64,000 nucleotides of DNA from Arthrobacter sp. ERGS1:01 (GCF_001281315.1 NZ_CP012478.1:62001-126000), one strand, 5' to 3'. Shown: positions 51,661 to 58,954, numbered from the stretch's first letter. The notes: generated from the sequence alone by a model not told the origin. Translations and numbers: made by a program.

Positions 51661-51694
51661 TTGGTAGTCATGGACCGGATTTACACGATAGGCC
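51661..51694 (+). repeat. 34-bp inverted repeat, left copy
   Basis: TTGGTAGTCATGGACCGGAT continuing to 51694 is the inverted copy of 52486-52519 with a single mismatch (C/A). The two copies enclose about 0.86 kb containing the interrupted HTH gene. Confidence 0.85.
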
Positions 51695-51755
51695 GTCCCT
51701 GTACCCCCGAATCAGTGGCGGAGTCATCGTCGTGGACTTATGGCAGGCTTGTCCC

Positions 51756-52391
51756 GTGTTCTTCAAACGAAAGAAGTCCTCCGCACCAGGTGTGGAAGCT
51801 CAGGAGCAGTTGTCGCCGGCTGTCCTGGCCAAGCGGACATTGGGCGTTGATTCCGCGGAGCAGGCCGCCCAATATCCCGCCCTGTTCGTGCAGTAGCAGA
51901 ACGGTGATCTCCGGCCTGCTGCCATCACTCTTGCCTTTGATCCCGAGGCTCGTGGCGGACGAGACCGGATGTTTTCCTCGCCACAATTTGTGGGGGCATG
52001 GGTTGATGAAGCGTGCGGGGCCCGCGAACCTGCCGTGGACAGGTGGGAACAAGGGTTGTTCTATCCGACCTGGGAACAGCTGTGCAAACTAGCGGCCCTC
52101 ACTCAAACATCCCTGGACACGCTCCTGAACGGTCCCGTTCCCCCTAATTTTTTGGATGGATGCTCGCAAGTACCCACGGCCTTCGCCCTGCGTCAAAGCT
52201 TCTATCCCTGCATTGTGGCCGCTACCGTCAGCGCGCACCCCCACCAGGCCCCTTTAGAAGACATGACGCGAGCTCTCAGGCAGGCGATCTCTGCCATTCT
52301 TCAATCCATCGAAGACGAAACGGATCCGCTGACCCTGTTTCTCCGCGAGGTGCAAACAGGGTCAAACCCCGGCGAACAGGACAATTCTTGA
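51756..52391 (+). pseudogene. XRE-like HTH gene interrupted by an in-frame TAG
   Basis: One reading frame from GTG 51756 runs 'MFFKRKKSSAPGVEAQEQLS' and on to 'YPALFVQ', then TAG (51894-51896), then continues open to 52391 with 'QNGDLRPAAITLAFDPEARG' and an HTH-like 'PAVDRWEQGLFYPTWEQLCKLAALTQTSLDTLL', which matches the last helices of XRE domains. Either a point mutation broke the gene or the amber codon is read through. A shorter product could start at ATG 51969. Its 34-bp inverted flanks suggest it moves as a unit. Confidence 0.55.
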
Positions 52392-52485
52392 TGCTAAGAG
52401 GTCGACAAATCTTGCAACCCATTGACGCGGCCATGAGGTATGGGACTTGAAGTAAGGCAACTGAACCGCTGATCTCCTCGATAGT

Positions 52486-52519
52486 GGCCTATCGTGTAAA
52501 TCCGGTCCATTACTACCAA
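52486..52519 (-). repeat. 34-bp inverted repeat, right copy
   Basis: GGCCTATCGTGTAAATCCGG continuing to 52519 is the reverse complement of 51661-51694 with one mismatch. It lies beside the second copy of the dispersed element at 52535-52600. Confidence 0.85.
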
Positions 52520-52534
52520 ACCCCGTGTTTCCAC

Positions 52535-52600
52535 GACTCCCCGGCAACTTTCATTCGGGGGGATGTCGGCGGGGGAGTGTATCAGTTCCAAGGAGGTGGA
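52535..52600 (+). repeat. Second copy of the dispersed intergenic element
   Basis: Shares AACTTTCA, GGCGGGGG and CAGTTCCAAGGA blocks in the same order with 23332-23397, with roughly four fifths of bases alike by eye. The palindrome present in the first copy is broken here. Neither copy codes for a protein. Confidence 0.55.
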
Positions 52601-52610
52601 GGGGTCACTT

Positions 52611-53405
52611 TTAGCGTAGTGCTGACCAGTCAACATGGATATTGGCGTGTTCGATTTCTCGTGCAAGGGTGTGCTTCCAGGCTCCGGCCGCATCCAATGA
52701 CGTGTAGACAAGACCCGTCACGTCCCCGGGTACTTCTACACCTTCGTCCATGAGCACTGCCACATGTGATCGACCCAGGGCGCCCATGAAGAATCCCATT
52801 TCAAAGACGACGTTCTGGCGCCCCCGTCCATTTAGATCCTCCTCCGTCTTGGCCCTGCCGAGGTCATCAGCGGTCAGGAGAACGACGGCAAACCCTGTGC
52901 CTGCGGCACTCGTCTCTAGTTTCTCCATCAGGAGCGCACCCTTGTTAGGTTGCTCGTGGAGGATGACGGGTTCACTGCCTGTCAGAGCCGTCAGGAAGCG
53001 TGCCAGCTCGTGCTTCTTGCCATCGTCATGGCCATGAACGATGAAGATGCGACCAGGGGTCTCAACGGTGCCTTTGTCGGCTACATCGATGAGTTCTTCA
53101 ACCTCCGCCGTAAGCTCCGCCTGCTGAGATTCTGCCCTAATCCTCAACTCATTCTGGGCCGCGCGAAGGATCGAAAGCGCCTTATCAATACCAGCCTGCC
53201 TGCGTTCAAAGAACGCGCCGCCGGCCCCGGAGCTTGGCCTGAATTGAGTAAGAGTAAATTTCATGTGCAAGGGAGAGCCGTTCCCCATGACCGTACGGAG
53301 CACCATTTCAGTGCCTTCCCTCCAGTCTTCGAAGCCTGAAACAAGGTTCTTATTGGCGGTATCGATCTGCTTCTGTAAGAGCTCTAACTTTCGAGATAAA
53401 TCCAT
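52611..53405 (-). CDS. TIR-like nucleotide-binding protein (CAP12/Pycsar-effector type)
   Basis: A 264-residue protein. A helical N-terminal half (about residues 1-115) is followed by a TIR-like domain: 'GRIFIVHGHDDGKKHELARFL' (about 117-137), 'VILHEQPNKGALLMEKLE' (about 146-163), 'FAVVLLTADDLG' (about 172-183) and 'RGRQNVVFEMGFFMGALG' with the Glu typical of NAD-cleaving TIR domains (about 202). This layout is the predicted nucleotide-binding TIR type used as an effector in anti-phage systems. No cyclase gene stands next to it, so it may act alone or with an unseen partner. Confidence 0.75.
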   Translation of the reverse strand: MDLSRKLELLQKQIDTANKNLVSGFEDWREGTEMVLRTVMGNGSPLHMKFTLTQFRPSSGAGGAFFERRQAGIDKALSILRAAQNELRIRAESQQAELTAEVEELIDVADKGTVETPGRIFIVHGHDDGKKHELARFLTALTGSEPVILHEQPNKGALLMEKLETSAAGTGFAVVLLTADDLGRAKTEEDLNGRGRQNVVFEMGFFMGALGRSHVAVLMDEGVEVPGDVTGLVYTSLDAAGAWKHTLAREIEHANIHVDWSALR

Positions 53406-53472
53406 TGGATGAGACTATCCAACTTCCTTGAAGCTCCTGGCCGTGGCCGTTGTCAGGGGGAAGGCCTACACT

Positions 53473-53502
53473 CAATTAGTAGAACTTTATTTCTAGTAAT
53501 TG
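53473..53502. promoter_or_regulatory. 12-bp inverted repeat upstream of the UmuD-like gene
   Basis: CAATTAGTAGAA (53473-53484) and TTCTAGTAATTG (53491-53502) are inverted copies with one mismatch around CTTTAT. It lies 7 bases before ATG 53510 and between divergent genes, so it is a strong operator candidate. It is not a standard actinobacterial LexA box. Confidence 0.6.
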
Positions 53503-53509
53503 GTGTGTC

Positions 53510-53884
53510 ATGGCTCATGTTTCTTATATTTGTTTAGTAGACTTTGCGGCCCCTGCCGTGCACCCGCTACTTGCCCCCGTCTCCGTGGCTGCCGGGTACC
53601 CGTCGCCGGCTCAGGACTACTTTGACGGTCGGATCAACCTGAATGATCACCTGATCAAGGATGTGACGAGTACGTACATCATCCGTGTGTCGGGTCATTC
53701 CATGGAGGGTGCCGGCATTAGTGATGGGGACGAGTTGATCGTTAACCGGGCCCTGGAACACATCGAGAGCGGCACTATTGAGCAAACGGAAGTAGTGGCC
53801 ACCGACTACCACGAAGGCCTAGACGCCATGCGTCGCACCCTGCCCGAAGGCGTAAGGCTCTTGAGCGTGAGAATCGAGCGATAA
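53510..53884 (+). CDS. UmuD/LexA-like S24 protein, incomplete
   Basis: A 124-residue protein. The S24 start 'VSVAAGYPSPAQDYFDGRINLNDHLIKD' and the catalytic Ser block 'YIIRVSGHSMEGAGISDGDELIVNRALE' (Ser about residue 65) are clear. After that the usual strand 'GDIVVA....FTVKRL', which carries the catalytic Lys, is replaced by 'SGTIEQTEVVATDYHEGLDA' and a tail 'LPEGVRLLSVRIER' of other origin. Autocleavage should therefore fail. It may be a fusion or a decayed umuD; no umuC-type polymerase follows. The operator-like dyad directly upstream suggests regulation is retained. Confidence 0.65.
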   Translation: MAHVSYICLVDFAAPAVHPLLAPVSVAAGYPSPAQDYFDGRINLNDHLIKDVTSTYIIRVSGHSMEGAGISDGDELIVNRALEHIESGTIEQTEVVATDYHEGLDAMRRTLPEGVRLLSVRIER

Positions 53885-53946
53885 TGCCGGAAAGCCACTT
53901 GTCGGGATTTCGTGGCAGCCTGGTAATTTCCCTGTGAGCACCTAAA

Positions 53947-53989
53947 AAAGTTCTGGACACCCACGTTCAACGCGGGTGTCCAGAACTTT
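53947..53989. terminator. Strong bidirectional terminator
   Basis: AAAGTTCTGGACACCC (53947-53962) and GGGTGTCCAGAACTTT (53974-53989) form a perfect 16-bp stem with an 11-base loop, flanked by A and T runs. It separates the UmuD-like gene (plus) from the secreted-protein gene (minus). Confidence 0.85.
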
Positions 53990-54003
53990 GAATCATGAAC
54001 GGT

Positions 54004-54549
54004 TTAGTAGATCGTGAAGGATGTTCCGGTTACGGGGCCGTTGAATACAACGAGCTGCTTGGGAGACGCTTTCACGTAGCAAGTAGCGGTCGAGCAGGCG
54101 GAGACATAGCGGGTCTGGGAGCCGTAGCTGCTTCGCCCGGGCCAGTTTCCTGTTGCCGTGCCGCTGCCAACGGCCGTGAAGCCGTAGTCAACGTACGGGA
54201 CGCCGGTGCCGTAGTAGCAACCCGTGACGCCAGCGCAGTTGGTCTTAACGCCGACGGCAAAGATCTGCACGGAGGAAATCGGGGCAACCTTTTCGATTTC
54301 ACCGGACTGTGCATCGACGGTGATGGTCAAGGGGTCTCCGGCGGCGACCGCGGCCTTTTCCTTCGGGGTGAGCTTTCCGCTCACGGAGTCCAGGCTGGGA
54401 ACGTTCGTCGGCGCCGGCGAGGGAGTCACCTGGATAGTGGTTGGTGCGGGAGCTGTGGTTGCGGCGTTCGCGGCAGGTGCAGCAAATACGGTGGCGGCCA
54501 AAATCGAAATTCCGGCCAGGGCGAGGGTGCGCCTCATTGTGTTCTTCAT
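54004..54549 (-). CDS. Small secreted protein, hypothetical
   Basis: A 181-residue exported protein: signal peptide 'RRTLALAGISILAATVFAAPAANA' (about residues 5-28), a Thr/Pro-rich linker, then a Cys-containing domain with 'TNCAGVTGCYYGTGVPYVDY', 'RYVSACSTATCYVKASPKQ' (four Cys, two disulfide bonds likely). The family is not recognised; its size and disulfides recall small secreted toxins or inhibitors, but there is no evidence. ATG 54549 follows GGGGTAAAG. A long hairpin lies about 70 bases upstream. Confidence 0.6.
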   Translation of the reverse strand: MKNTMRRTLALAGISILAATVFAAPAANAATTAPAPTTIQVTPSPAPTNVPSLDSVSGKLTPKEKAAVAAGDPLTITVDAQSGEIEKVAPISSVQIFAVGVKTNCAGVTGCYYGTGVPYVDYGFTAVGSGTATGNWPGRSSYGSQTRYVSACSTATCYVKASPKQLVVFNGPVTGTSFTIY

Positions 54550-54620
54550 CTTTACCCCAAGTTTGACGATCAAAGTCCGGATCGAACGATTGGACAAATT
54601 AATCCTAACCATGGATTTAT

Positions 54621-54680
54621 TCAAGTTCGGTAGCAACACCCGCTTGCCCAAAGCCAAGCAGGTGTTGCTACCGAACTTGA
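54621..54680. repeat. Long imperfect hairpin in the leader of the secreted-protein gene
   Basis: TCAAGTTCGGTAGCAACACC (54621-54640) is perfectly inverted at 54661-54680. The 20-base loop contains a further GCTTG/CAAGC stem. Together it could form a stem of about 25 bp, much longer than a normal terminator. It may act as attenuator or end an upstream transcript. Confidence 0.7.
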
Positions 54681-55261
54681 CGGAATTCATTCAGGGGAAA
54701 GTGCCTCGCTTGGGGGACCCTGTGGAGTCGTGAGCCTATGACGCCTCTCGCGTGGGTTGTCTGGCTGTGGTCAGGGAGTGAGACGGTTGCGCTGATTGTC
54801 AGAGTGTCCGTGTAATGTCGATAGTGAAGTGGTCAATTATCCCCCAGGAGTTGGCCATTTCGTCATTTAACAACCGTGCTCTTTTGCCGGCTGCGGGCAA
54901 GTTTCCCATGGACCAAGCCTGCCGCTGCCGAGCCGCCGGCCGCTGTGGTCAGGTTCTTTTCAGCCGATGACGACGCATATGGGGGAGTGGGGCCAAGTTC
55001 GCCAGGCAGAGGAACCCATAGCTCAGGGGTGAGGTCACAGGCGCAAGGGGATTTACGTCGAGGTACTATCCGTTCTCACACCACACCCACCTAGCGCCGC
55101 GCACGTCAGAAACGACATCAAAACTGCTCAAGAATTGTTAACAAATTCCTTGAAATGTAGGGCAAAAACCCTTGTCTATCCCTATGAATAATTGATAGAA
55201 TAGGGGTATAGCAACAGCCGAACATAACCAGTATTGATACGCAACGCAGGAGCTGATTCCC
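54681..55261. other. Intergenic region before the redoxin gene
   Basis: No convincing gene. TTGTTAACAA (palindrome, about 55133-55142) and a CCCTAT...ATAGGG dyad near 55178-55204 lie in the promoter area of the NrdH-like gene. The rest is ordinary GC-rich sequence. Confidence 0.4.
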
Positions 55262-55531
55262 ATGACGATTACCATCTACATGAAGCCCGCAGGATGCTTT
55301 GGTTGTGACAAGACTAAGGCGCTGTTCACAGCTCAAGGTGTTCCGTTCGTGGAAGTCGACATCACCACCAATGAGGCAGCGCTGGAGTACATCACTGAAG
55401 AGCTCCAGTACGCCCAAGCCCCGGTGGTTGTGTACGAAATTGACGGCAGTATCGATCACTGGTCAGGGTTGAACCCGCCCCGTATCAACCAGGTCATTGC
55501 CCTCGAAGCGACCCAGCACCTTTCCCTGTAG
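55262..55531 (+). CDS. NrdH-like glutaredoxin
   Basis: An 89-residue redoxin with the thioredoxin fold start 'MTITIYMKPAGCFGCDKTKAL'. The redox pair is CFGC (residues 12-15) instead of the NrdH CxxC C-V-Q-C. 'QAPVVVYEIDGSIDHWSGLNP' contains the cis-Pro loop ('APVVV') and 'WSGLNPPRI', typical of NrdH. It supplies electrons to ribonucleotide reductase or other plasmid-borne enzymes. It is followed by the damaged ssb gene. Confidence 0.8.
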   Translation: MTITIYMKPAGCFGCDKTKALFTAQGVPFVEVDITTNEAALEYITEELQYAQAPVVVYEIDGSIDHWSGLNPPRINQVIALEATQHLSL

Positions 55532-55576
55532 AACACCCCATATCCCCAGCGCGTTAGCTAACGAAAGAGGACTCTC

Positions 55577-56110
55577 ATGGCCGGCGAAACCACCATTACC
55601 GTCATTGGTAATCTCACCAGCGACCCCGAACTCCGCTTCACGCCTGTTTCCCGTGAGTTCGGGAATTCTGAAGGGTCCTCCGTCTTGAACCCAAGGTTGG
55701 ATGAGCGTTAGTCCTGGCGGGAGGCGGCCGAGAACGTGGCCGAGTCCCTGACCAAGGGCACCCGCGTCATTGTCAGCGGCCGGCTCAAGTCCCGGACCTA
55801 CGACACGAAGGAAGGCGAAAAGCGCACAGTTATGGAGCTGGAGGTCGATGAGATCGGACCCTCGCTGCGGTACTCGAATGCCAAGATCAACCGCACCCAA
55901 CGCGCCAACAACCAGGGACCCGGCGCAGCGCCGGCCAACCAAGGCAACCAAGGCGGTGGCTATGCGGGGCAGTCCAACCAGGGCGGCCAGTCACGACCGG
56001 GCCAGGCGGCATCATCCTTCCCCCCGGCGAACGACCCGTGGGCCGTTCCCAGCGGCCAGGGCGATGACGGGTGGGGGAGCGGCCCCACCTCAGACGAACC
56101 CCCGTTCTAA
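55577..56110 (+). pseudogene. ssb: Single-stranded DNA-binding protein gene with a replaced core
   Basis: The start 'MAGETTITVIGNLTSDPELRF' is the normal SSB N-terminus and, from about 55713, '[27 protein letters not shown]' and the acidic 'DEPPF' tail are normal too. Between about 55643 and 55712, however, the sequence does not encode the expected OB-fold strands: it gives an unrelated peptide and a TAG stop (55709-55711). About 70 bases have been substituted for a segment that should be longer. The gene is therefore probably inactive, or a downstream start near 55736 makes a tail-only product. Confidence 0.75.
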
Positions 56111-56194
56111 GCTCTGTCCTCGTGTCGGGGCCGGCCTGTACGCTAGCCCCGACATGCAACCCCGTCGGACCCCGCACCTGATGTTTGAAATGAG

Positions 56195-56629
56195 ATGACT
56201 ATGCACGACGAACACTTCGAAGACCTCCGCGCTTGGGCCAAGGGCAGTTATACCGCCGAGGCGGCTACGGAGTTGTTGATCCGCGCTTTTGAGGGACGCT
56301 TCGCTGCACCGGGCAACTCCTGGATCCACAAGAGTGAGACATCAGGAAAACACTGGATCCGCTTCGGAGAGATCCCTGAGCACGTTGATGTACTTTCCGG
56401 GGGTGAAAGTCGGTTCCTGAGACTTGTTGCCTCCATTGCTGCCGTTGAGGTCAGCGTGGACTTGGGCGAGGTTCTTCCCGGGCTTGATCGCCGGGTCCTC
56501 GAGCTGGTGCTGGCGGCGGTAGCTCACGCTGGCGGCAGCCATGAACATTCCGGCTTCATCACCAACGCGGATGGCTCCCCAACCATTGAGCGGCTATCCA
56601 CCCTGTACCCGTGGCCCAATGAAGGATAG
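56195..56629 (+). CDS. Hypothetical plasmid protein
   Basis: A 144-residue soluble protein. 'LRAWAKGSYTAEAATELLIRAFEGRFAAPGNSWI' looks like a helical lid and 'VLSGGESRFLRLVASIAAVEVSVDLGEVL' a mixed domain. It is not recognised. The ATG at 56195 follows TGAAATGAG. Its end overlaps the next start, and the three genes 56195-57429 probably form one operon. Confidence 0.55.
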   Translation: MTMHDEHFEDLRAWAKGSYTAEAATELLIRAFEGRFAAPGNSWIHKSETSGKHWIRFGEIPEHVDVLSGGESRFLRLVASIAAVEVSVDLGEVLPGLDRRVLELVLAAVAHAGGSHEHSGFITNADGSPTIERLSTLYPWPNEG

Positions 56630-56876
56630 GCGCCCGCCGAGCTTTAGCCTGACCCTGCCGGCAGAGACGGCAGACCAGGTGCGGGCCGCGCAGCAAGCCG
56701 CCGGCGCCCAGGAGGGGTACGCCTCCGTCAACGAGCTCCTGACGGCGGCGGTCAATCGCGAGTTGCGCCGGCTACAGCGCAAACACAACGGCGGTAAGCC
56801 CTGGGAGGGGACCCCCGCCGGGGTCCTACGACCGGGACGACGGACTCAGGAAGAAACCCGCGGCAGTGGGGAGTGA
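56619..56876 (+). CDS. Small RHH-like protein
   Basis: An 85-residue protein. 'RRPPSFSLTLPAETADQVRAAQQAAGAQEG' and 'ASVNELLTAAVNRELRRLQRKHNGG' resemble a ribbon-helix-helix domain (strand, helix, helix). The tail is basic. It is probably a DNA-binding accessory. ATG 56619 overlaps the previous gene by 11 bases. Confidence 0.6.
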   Translation: MKDRRPPSFSLTLPAETADQVRAAQQAAGAQEGYASVNELLTAAVNRELRRLQRKHNGGKPWEGTPAGVLRPGRRTQEETRGSGE

Positions 56877-56880
56877 TCGC

Positions 56881-57429
56881 GTGGACACGTTAACGCTCTA
56901 CCTCGCTGACCTGTCCAAACTGTGGTCGGTGTTCGTTTTGGTGCTGGTGGCTCTAGCCGTCCTGGCAGCCTTGCTGATGTTGCCCATCACCTACATTAAG
57001 GCTCCATCCCGGATACTGAAACGAATCGAGGGAGAGACCTGCCACCATTTCATTGCCAGCAAGTACCTTCCAGCGGACTCAACAAGCGGGGAGGCTCTCG
57101 TATCCCTGGCGGTGCAGCCTGCACATTTCACAAGTTCTGGTTGTTGGCCCCATCCGGCCCTGTACCTCTACTTGGGGCACAAGGACCGGGGAAGCAAGCT
57201 CAATGGGCGACTAGGTGACCGCAACGACCGTGGTGCGCCGCAGACGCTTGTCTCCATCAGAGGCTCCGATCTGCTGGCGGGGATTGATCGGGGCAAAATT
57301 AGGTGGCGTCGGCGCGATGATGCTTTGGCTTTGATAGGTAGTGGCTATCGGGGTCCCGCTCATCTTATTCATGGCGTGGATCATACTGAGGTCCGATCAC
57401 AACGAGCCTCACCCTTCGACTTTCATTAG
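56881..57429 (+). CDS. Membrane-anchored hypothetical protein
   Basis: A 182-residue protein with one N-terminal membrane helix (about residues 14-38, 'LWSVFVLVLVALAVLAALLMLP') and a cytoplasmic or surface domain rich in Arg and Gly. The family is not recognised. GTG 56881 lies behind GGGGAG and 4 bases after the RHH-like stop. A real start at 56866 (GTG) is an alternative. Confidence 0.5.
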   Translation: MDTLTLYLADLSKLWSVFVLVLVALAVLAALLMLPITYIKAPSRILKRIEGETCHHFIASKYLPADSTSGEALVSLAVQPAHFTSSGCWPHPALYLYLGHKDRGSKLNGRLGDRNDRGAPQTLVSIRGSDLLAGIDRGKIRWRRRDDALALIGSGYRGPAHLIHGVDHTEVRSQRASPFDFH

Positions 57430-57744
57430 CTGTCACATCCCGCCGCTGATATGCAAGAACGTCGCATCAGACCAGAGGCCAGAGAGCTCATCCGTGGCGA
57501 TCGAATGAATGACGACTCGTCAACCTAGGTTGACGTAGTATTAATTATTGGCGTCGAACCCACGGTAGAGGTAGCTAGTAGAACGCTCATTTTTGGACCG
57601 CATCGAGTCCGAGATTTGTCGAGGGACAATTCGCTCCCCTGAGGATGAGGAACGCGCCCAGCTAGAACGTGGACTGGATCAGGGCGTGCCAGCCTCTGGC
57701 AGCAGGTCGCGTCGGCTCAGTGATGAGGCGGAGCAGCGACCCAA
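57430..57744. other. Intergenic region with 18-bp palindrome
   Basis: Contains the perfect palindrome at 57518-57535 and an AT-rich stretch after it. A short open frame from TTG 57593 (about 51 codons) has no ribosome site and is not listed as a gene. Confidence 0.4.
57518..57535. promoter_or_regulatory. 18-bp perfect palindrome, candidate operator
   Basis: CGTCAACCTAGGTTGACG is fully self-complementary, with centre at 57526/57527. It is followed by AT-rich TAGTATTAATTATT, suggesting an operator close to a promoter. No regulator gene is directly adjacent. Confidence 0.6.
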
Positions 57745-58170
57745 CTAGTATTTATCCACTTTGTGCTGACCATTTCGGGAATAGATGAGTTTCCATGCAT
57801 GCTCGCTTGCCGTCCAGGCGTTATCGCGAGCCGTAGTCTCAGAAGCCCAGGTTAGTGCCGATTCCAGCCATTCATCACGGAGCTGCGCTCCTATTTCTTT
57901 TGACAGTTCTGTGGGTACGGAGTTCATTGTCATGGACAGGAGGCGGCCACCTTTTTCACGCAGATGCATAAAGTTACTGGCCATGTCGGCCTGACAATGC
58001 AGCGTGAGCACGTACAAGTCGACTCCCTTTACCTGGTCGCCGCGCCTCAGTGACAGGGAATCTAGCTGGACGTCCTTACGCTCCAGAGCTTCCTGAATCT
58101 CATCCCGTCCTGACGGATACGACCACCCTCGTGGCAACTTGTCCTTGTAGTAACTGTTCCAGGACTCCAT
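57745..58170 (-). CDS. Hypothetical protein
   Basis: A 141-residue soluble protein of mixed fold. 'GWSYPSGRDEIQEALERKDV' and 'LRRGDQVKGVDLYVLTLHCQAD' contain no familiar motif. ATG 58170 follows GAGAGGG. It is divergent from the toxin-antitoxin-like pair. The function is unknown. Confidence 0.5.
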   Translation of the reverse strand: MESWNSYYKDKLPRGWSYPSGRDEIQEALERKDVQLDSLSLRRGDQVKGVDLYVLTLHCQADMASNFMHLREKGGRLLSMTMNSVPTELSKEIGAQLRDEWLESALTWASETTARDNAWTASEHAWKLIYSRNGQHKVDKY

Positions 58171-58245
58171 AAATCCCTCTCATTGAATGCCACTCTCTCG
58201 TATCACTTCAACACGCCCGCTGCCAGTTCAAAAGCTTTTGCGATA

Positions 58246-58272
58246 CACAACGTTGTGCGATACAATTAGAGT
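58246..58272 (+). promoter_or_regulatory. Promoter and palindrome of the toxin-antitoxin-like operon
   Basis: CACAACGTTGTG (58246-58257) is a perfect palindrome overlapping a probable promoter with TACAAT as -10 at 58261-58266. The ATG at 58273 is only 7 bases downstream, so the transcript is probably leaderless. The palindrome is a likely site for the RHH antitoxin. Confidence 0.6.
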
Positions 58273-58548
58273 ATGGCAATCACCTTCGCGGCATCGGCAG
58301 ACAAGCATGGCGTACCGCGCGAGGATGCGATGCACGCCATGGCGAATGCCTACTACTCTGAGGTTGAGTTTGATGAGCCGCGGGTGCCTGGTCGTAGCAA
58401 GCCCACGTTGTTCGTCGGGCCGCCCCGCCAGCTTGGCGGGCCATTGTTGGAAGTCATGGTTGAGATCACGCCGCCAAGGGACATGTTCATCTTCCATGTG
58501 ATGGAAGCTCGCCCGAAGATTCTTGAAAGGATGAATAGTGATGACTAA
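58273..58548 (+). CDS. Possible toxin of a type II TA pair (BrnT-like size)
   Basis: A 91-residue protein: 'MAITFAASADKHGVPREDAMHAMANAYYSEVEFDEP' and 'TLFVGPPRQLGGPLLEVMVEI', ending 'DMFIFHVMEARPKILERMN'. The final 'FHVMEARPKILERM' resembles the C-terminal part of BrnT/DUF4258-type toxins ('I.HA..a.......') and the length fits. The partner downstream has an RHH domain as BrnA-like antitoxins do. There is no recognisable ribosome site; leaderless translation is likely. Toxin activity is inferred. Confidence 0.65.
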   Translation: MAITFAASADKHGVPREDAMHAMANAYYSEVEFDEPRVPGRSKPTLFVGPPRQLGGPLLEVMVEITPPRDMFIFHVMEARPKILERMNSDD

Positions 58549-58954
58549 GAAAGATGCTCTGGCGCTGAGCGCCGACGACCAGGCCCGCTACGATTCGATG
58601 GCGGATTGGGCTGAAGATGCGATGCCCTTTGCGGCCGGAACGGCCACGGTTCGTCGCGGATCGGAGGCTGCCGCTCACGGGCGGGCGGCCCTGCTTGAGG
58701 CCGGGATGGATCCGGCGGAGCTTGACCGCCTTATTGGTGGACGTCCCAGTGTGGACCCGGATGCCAAGCCGGGCAAGCACTCTCCGCAGATCAACGTGCG
58801 AGTTTCTGCTGACATGAAGCAGCAGATCAAGGCACTTGCTGCGGAGCGAGATGTCCGGCCGAGCGATATGACCAGGGAAGTGCTGGAAGCCGGCTTGCGT
58901 GAACTGCAGCGCTCCCACCATGGCGCCGCGCGCCGGGTCAAGCACCCGGCCTGA
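58541..58954 (+). CDS. RHH antitoxin-like protein
   Basis: A 137-residue protein. The C-terminal part 'SPQINVRVSADMKQQIKALAAERDVRPSDMTREVLEAGLREL' is a ribbon-helix-helix domain (residues about 87-128), and the N-terminal half is acidic and probably wraps the toxin. ATG 58541 overlaps the toxin gene (toxin first, antitoxin second). It likely binds the palindrome at 58246-58257 and represses the pair. Confidence 0.72.
   Translation: MTKKDALALSADDQARYDSMADWAEDAMPFAAGTATVRRGSEAAAHGRAALLEAGMDPAELDRLIGGRPSVDPDAKPGKHSPQINVRVSADMKQQIKALAAERDVRPSDMTREVLEAGLRELQRSHHGAARRVKHPA

Noticed and set aside
53473..53502. A LexA (SOS) box before the UmuD-like gene
   Set aside because: The dyad CAATTAGTAGAA does not have the GAACN4GTTC core of actinobacterial SOS boxes.
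54876..55094. A 72-codon plus-strand frame before the redoxin gene
   Set aside because: Non-ATG start, low-complexity composition and no similarity to a known type.
57593..57748. A 51-codon frame from a TTG after the 18-bp palindrome
   Set aside because: No ribosome site, no ATG or GTG start and an unremarkable composition; not enough to call a gene.
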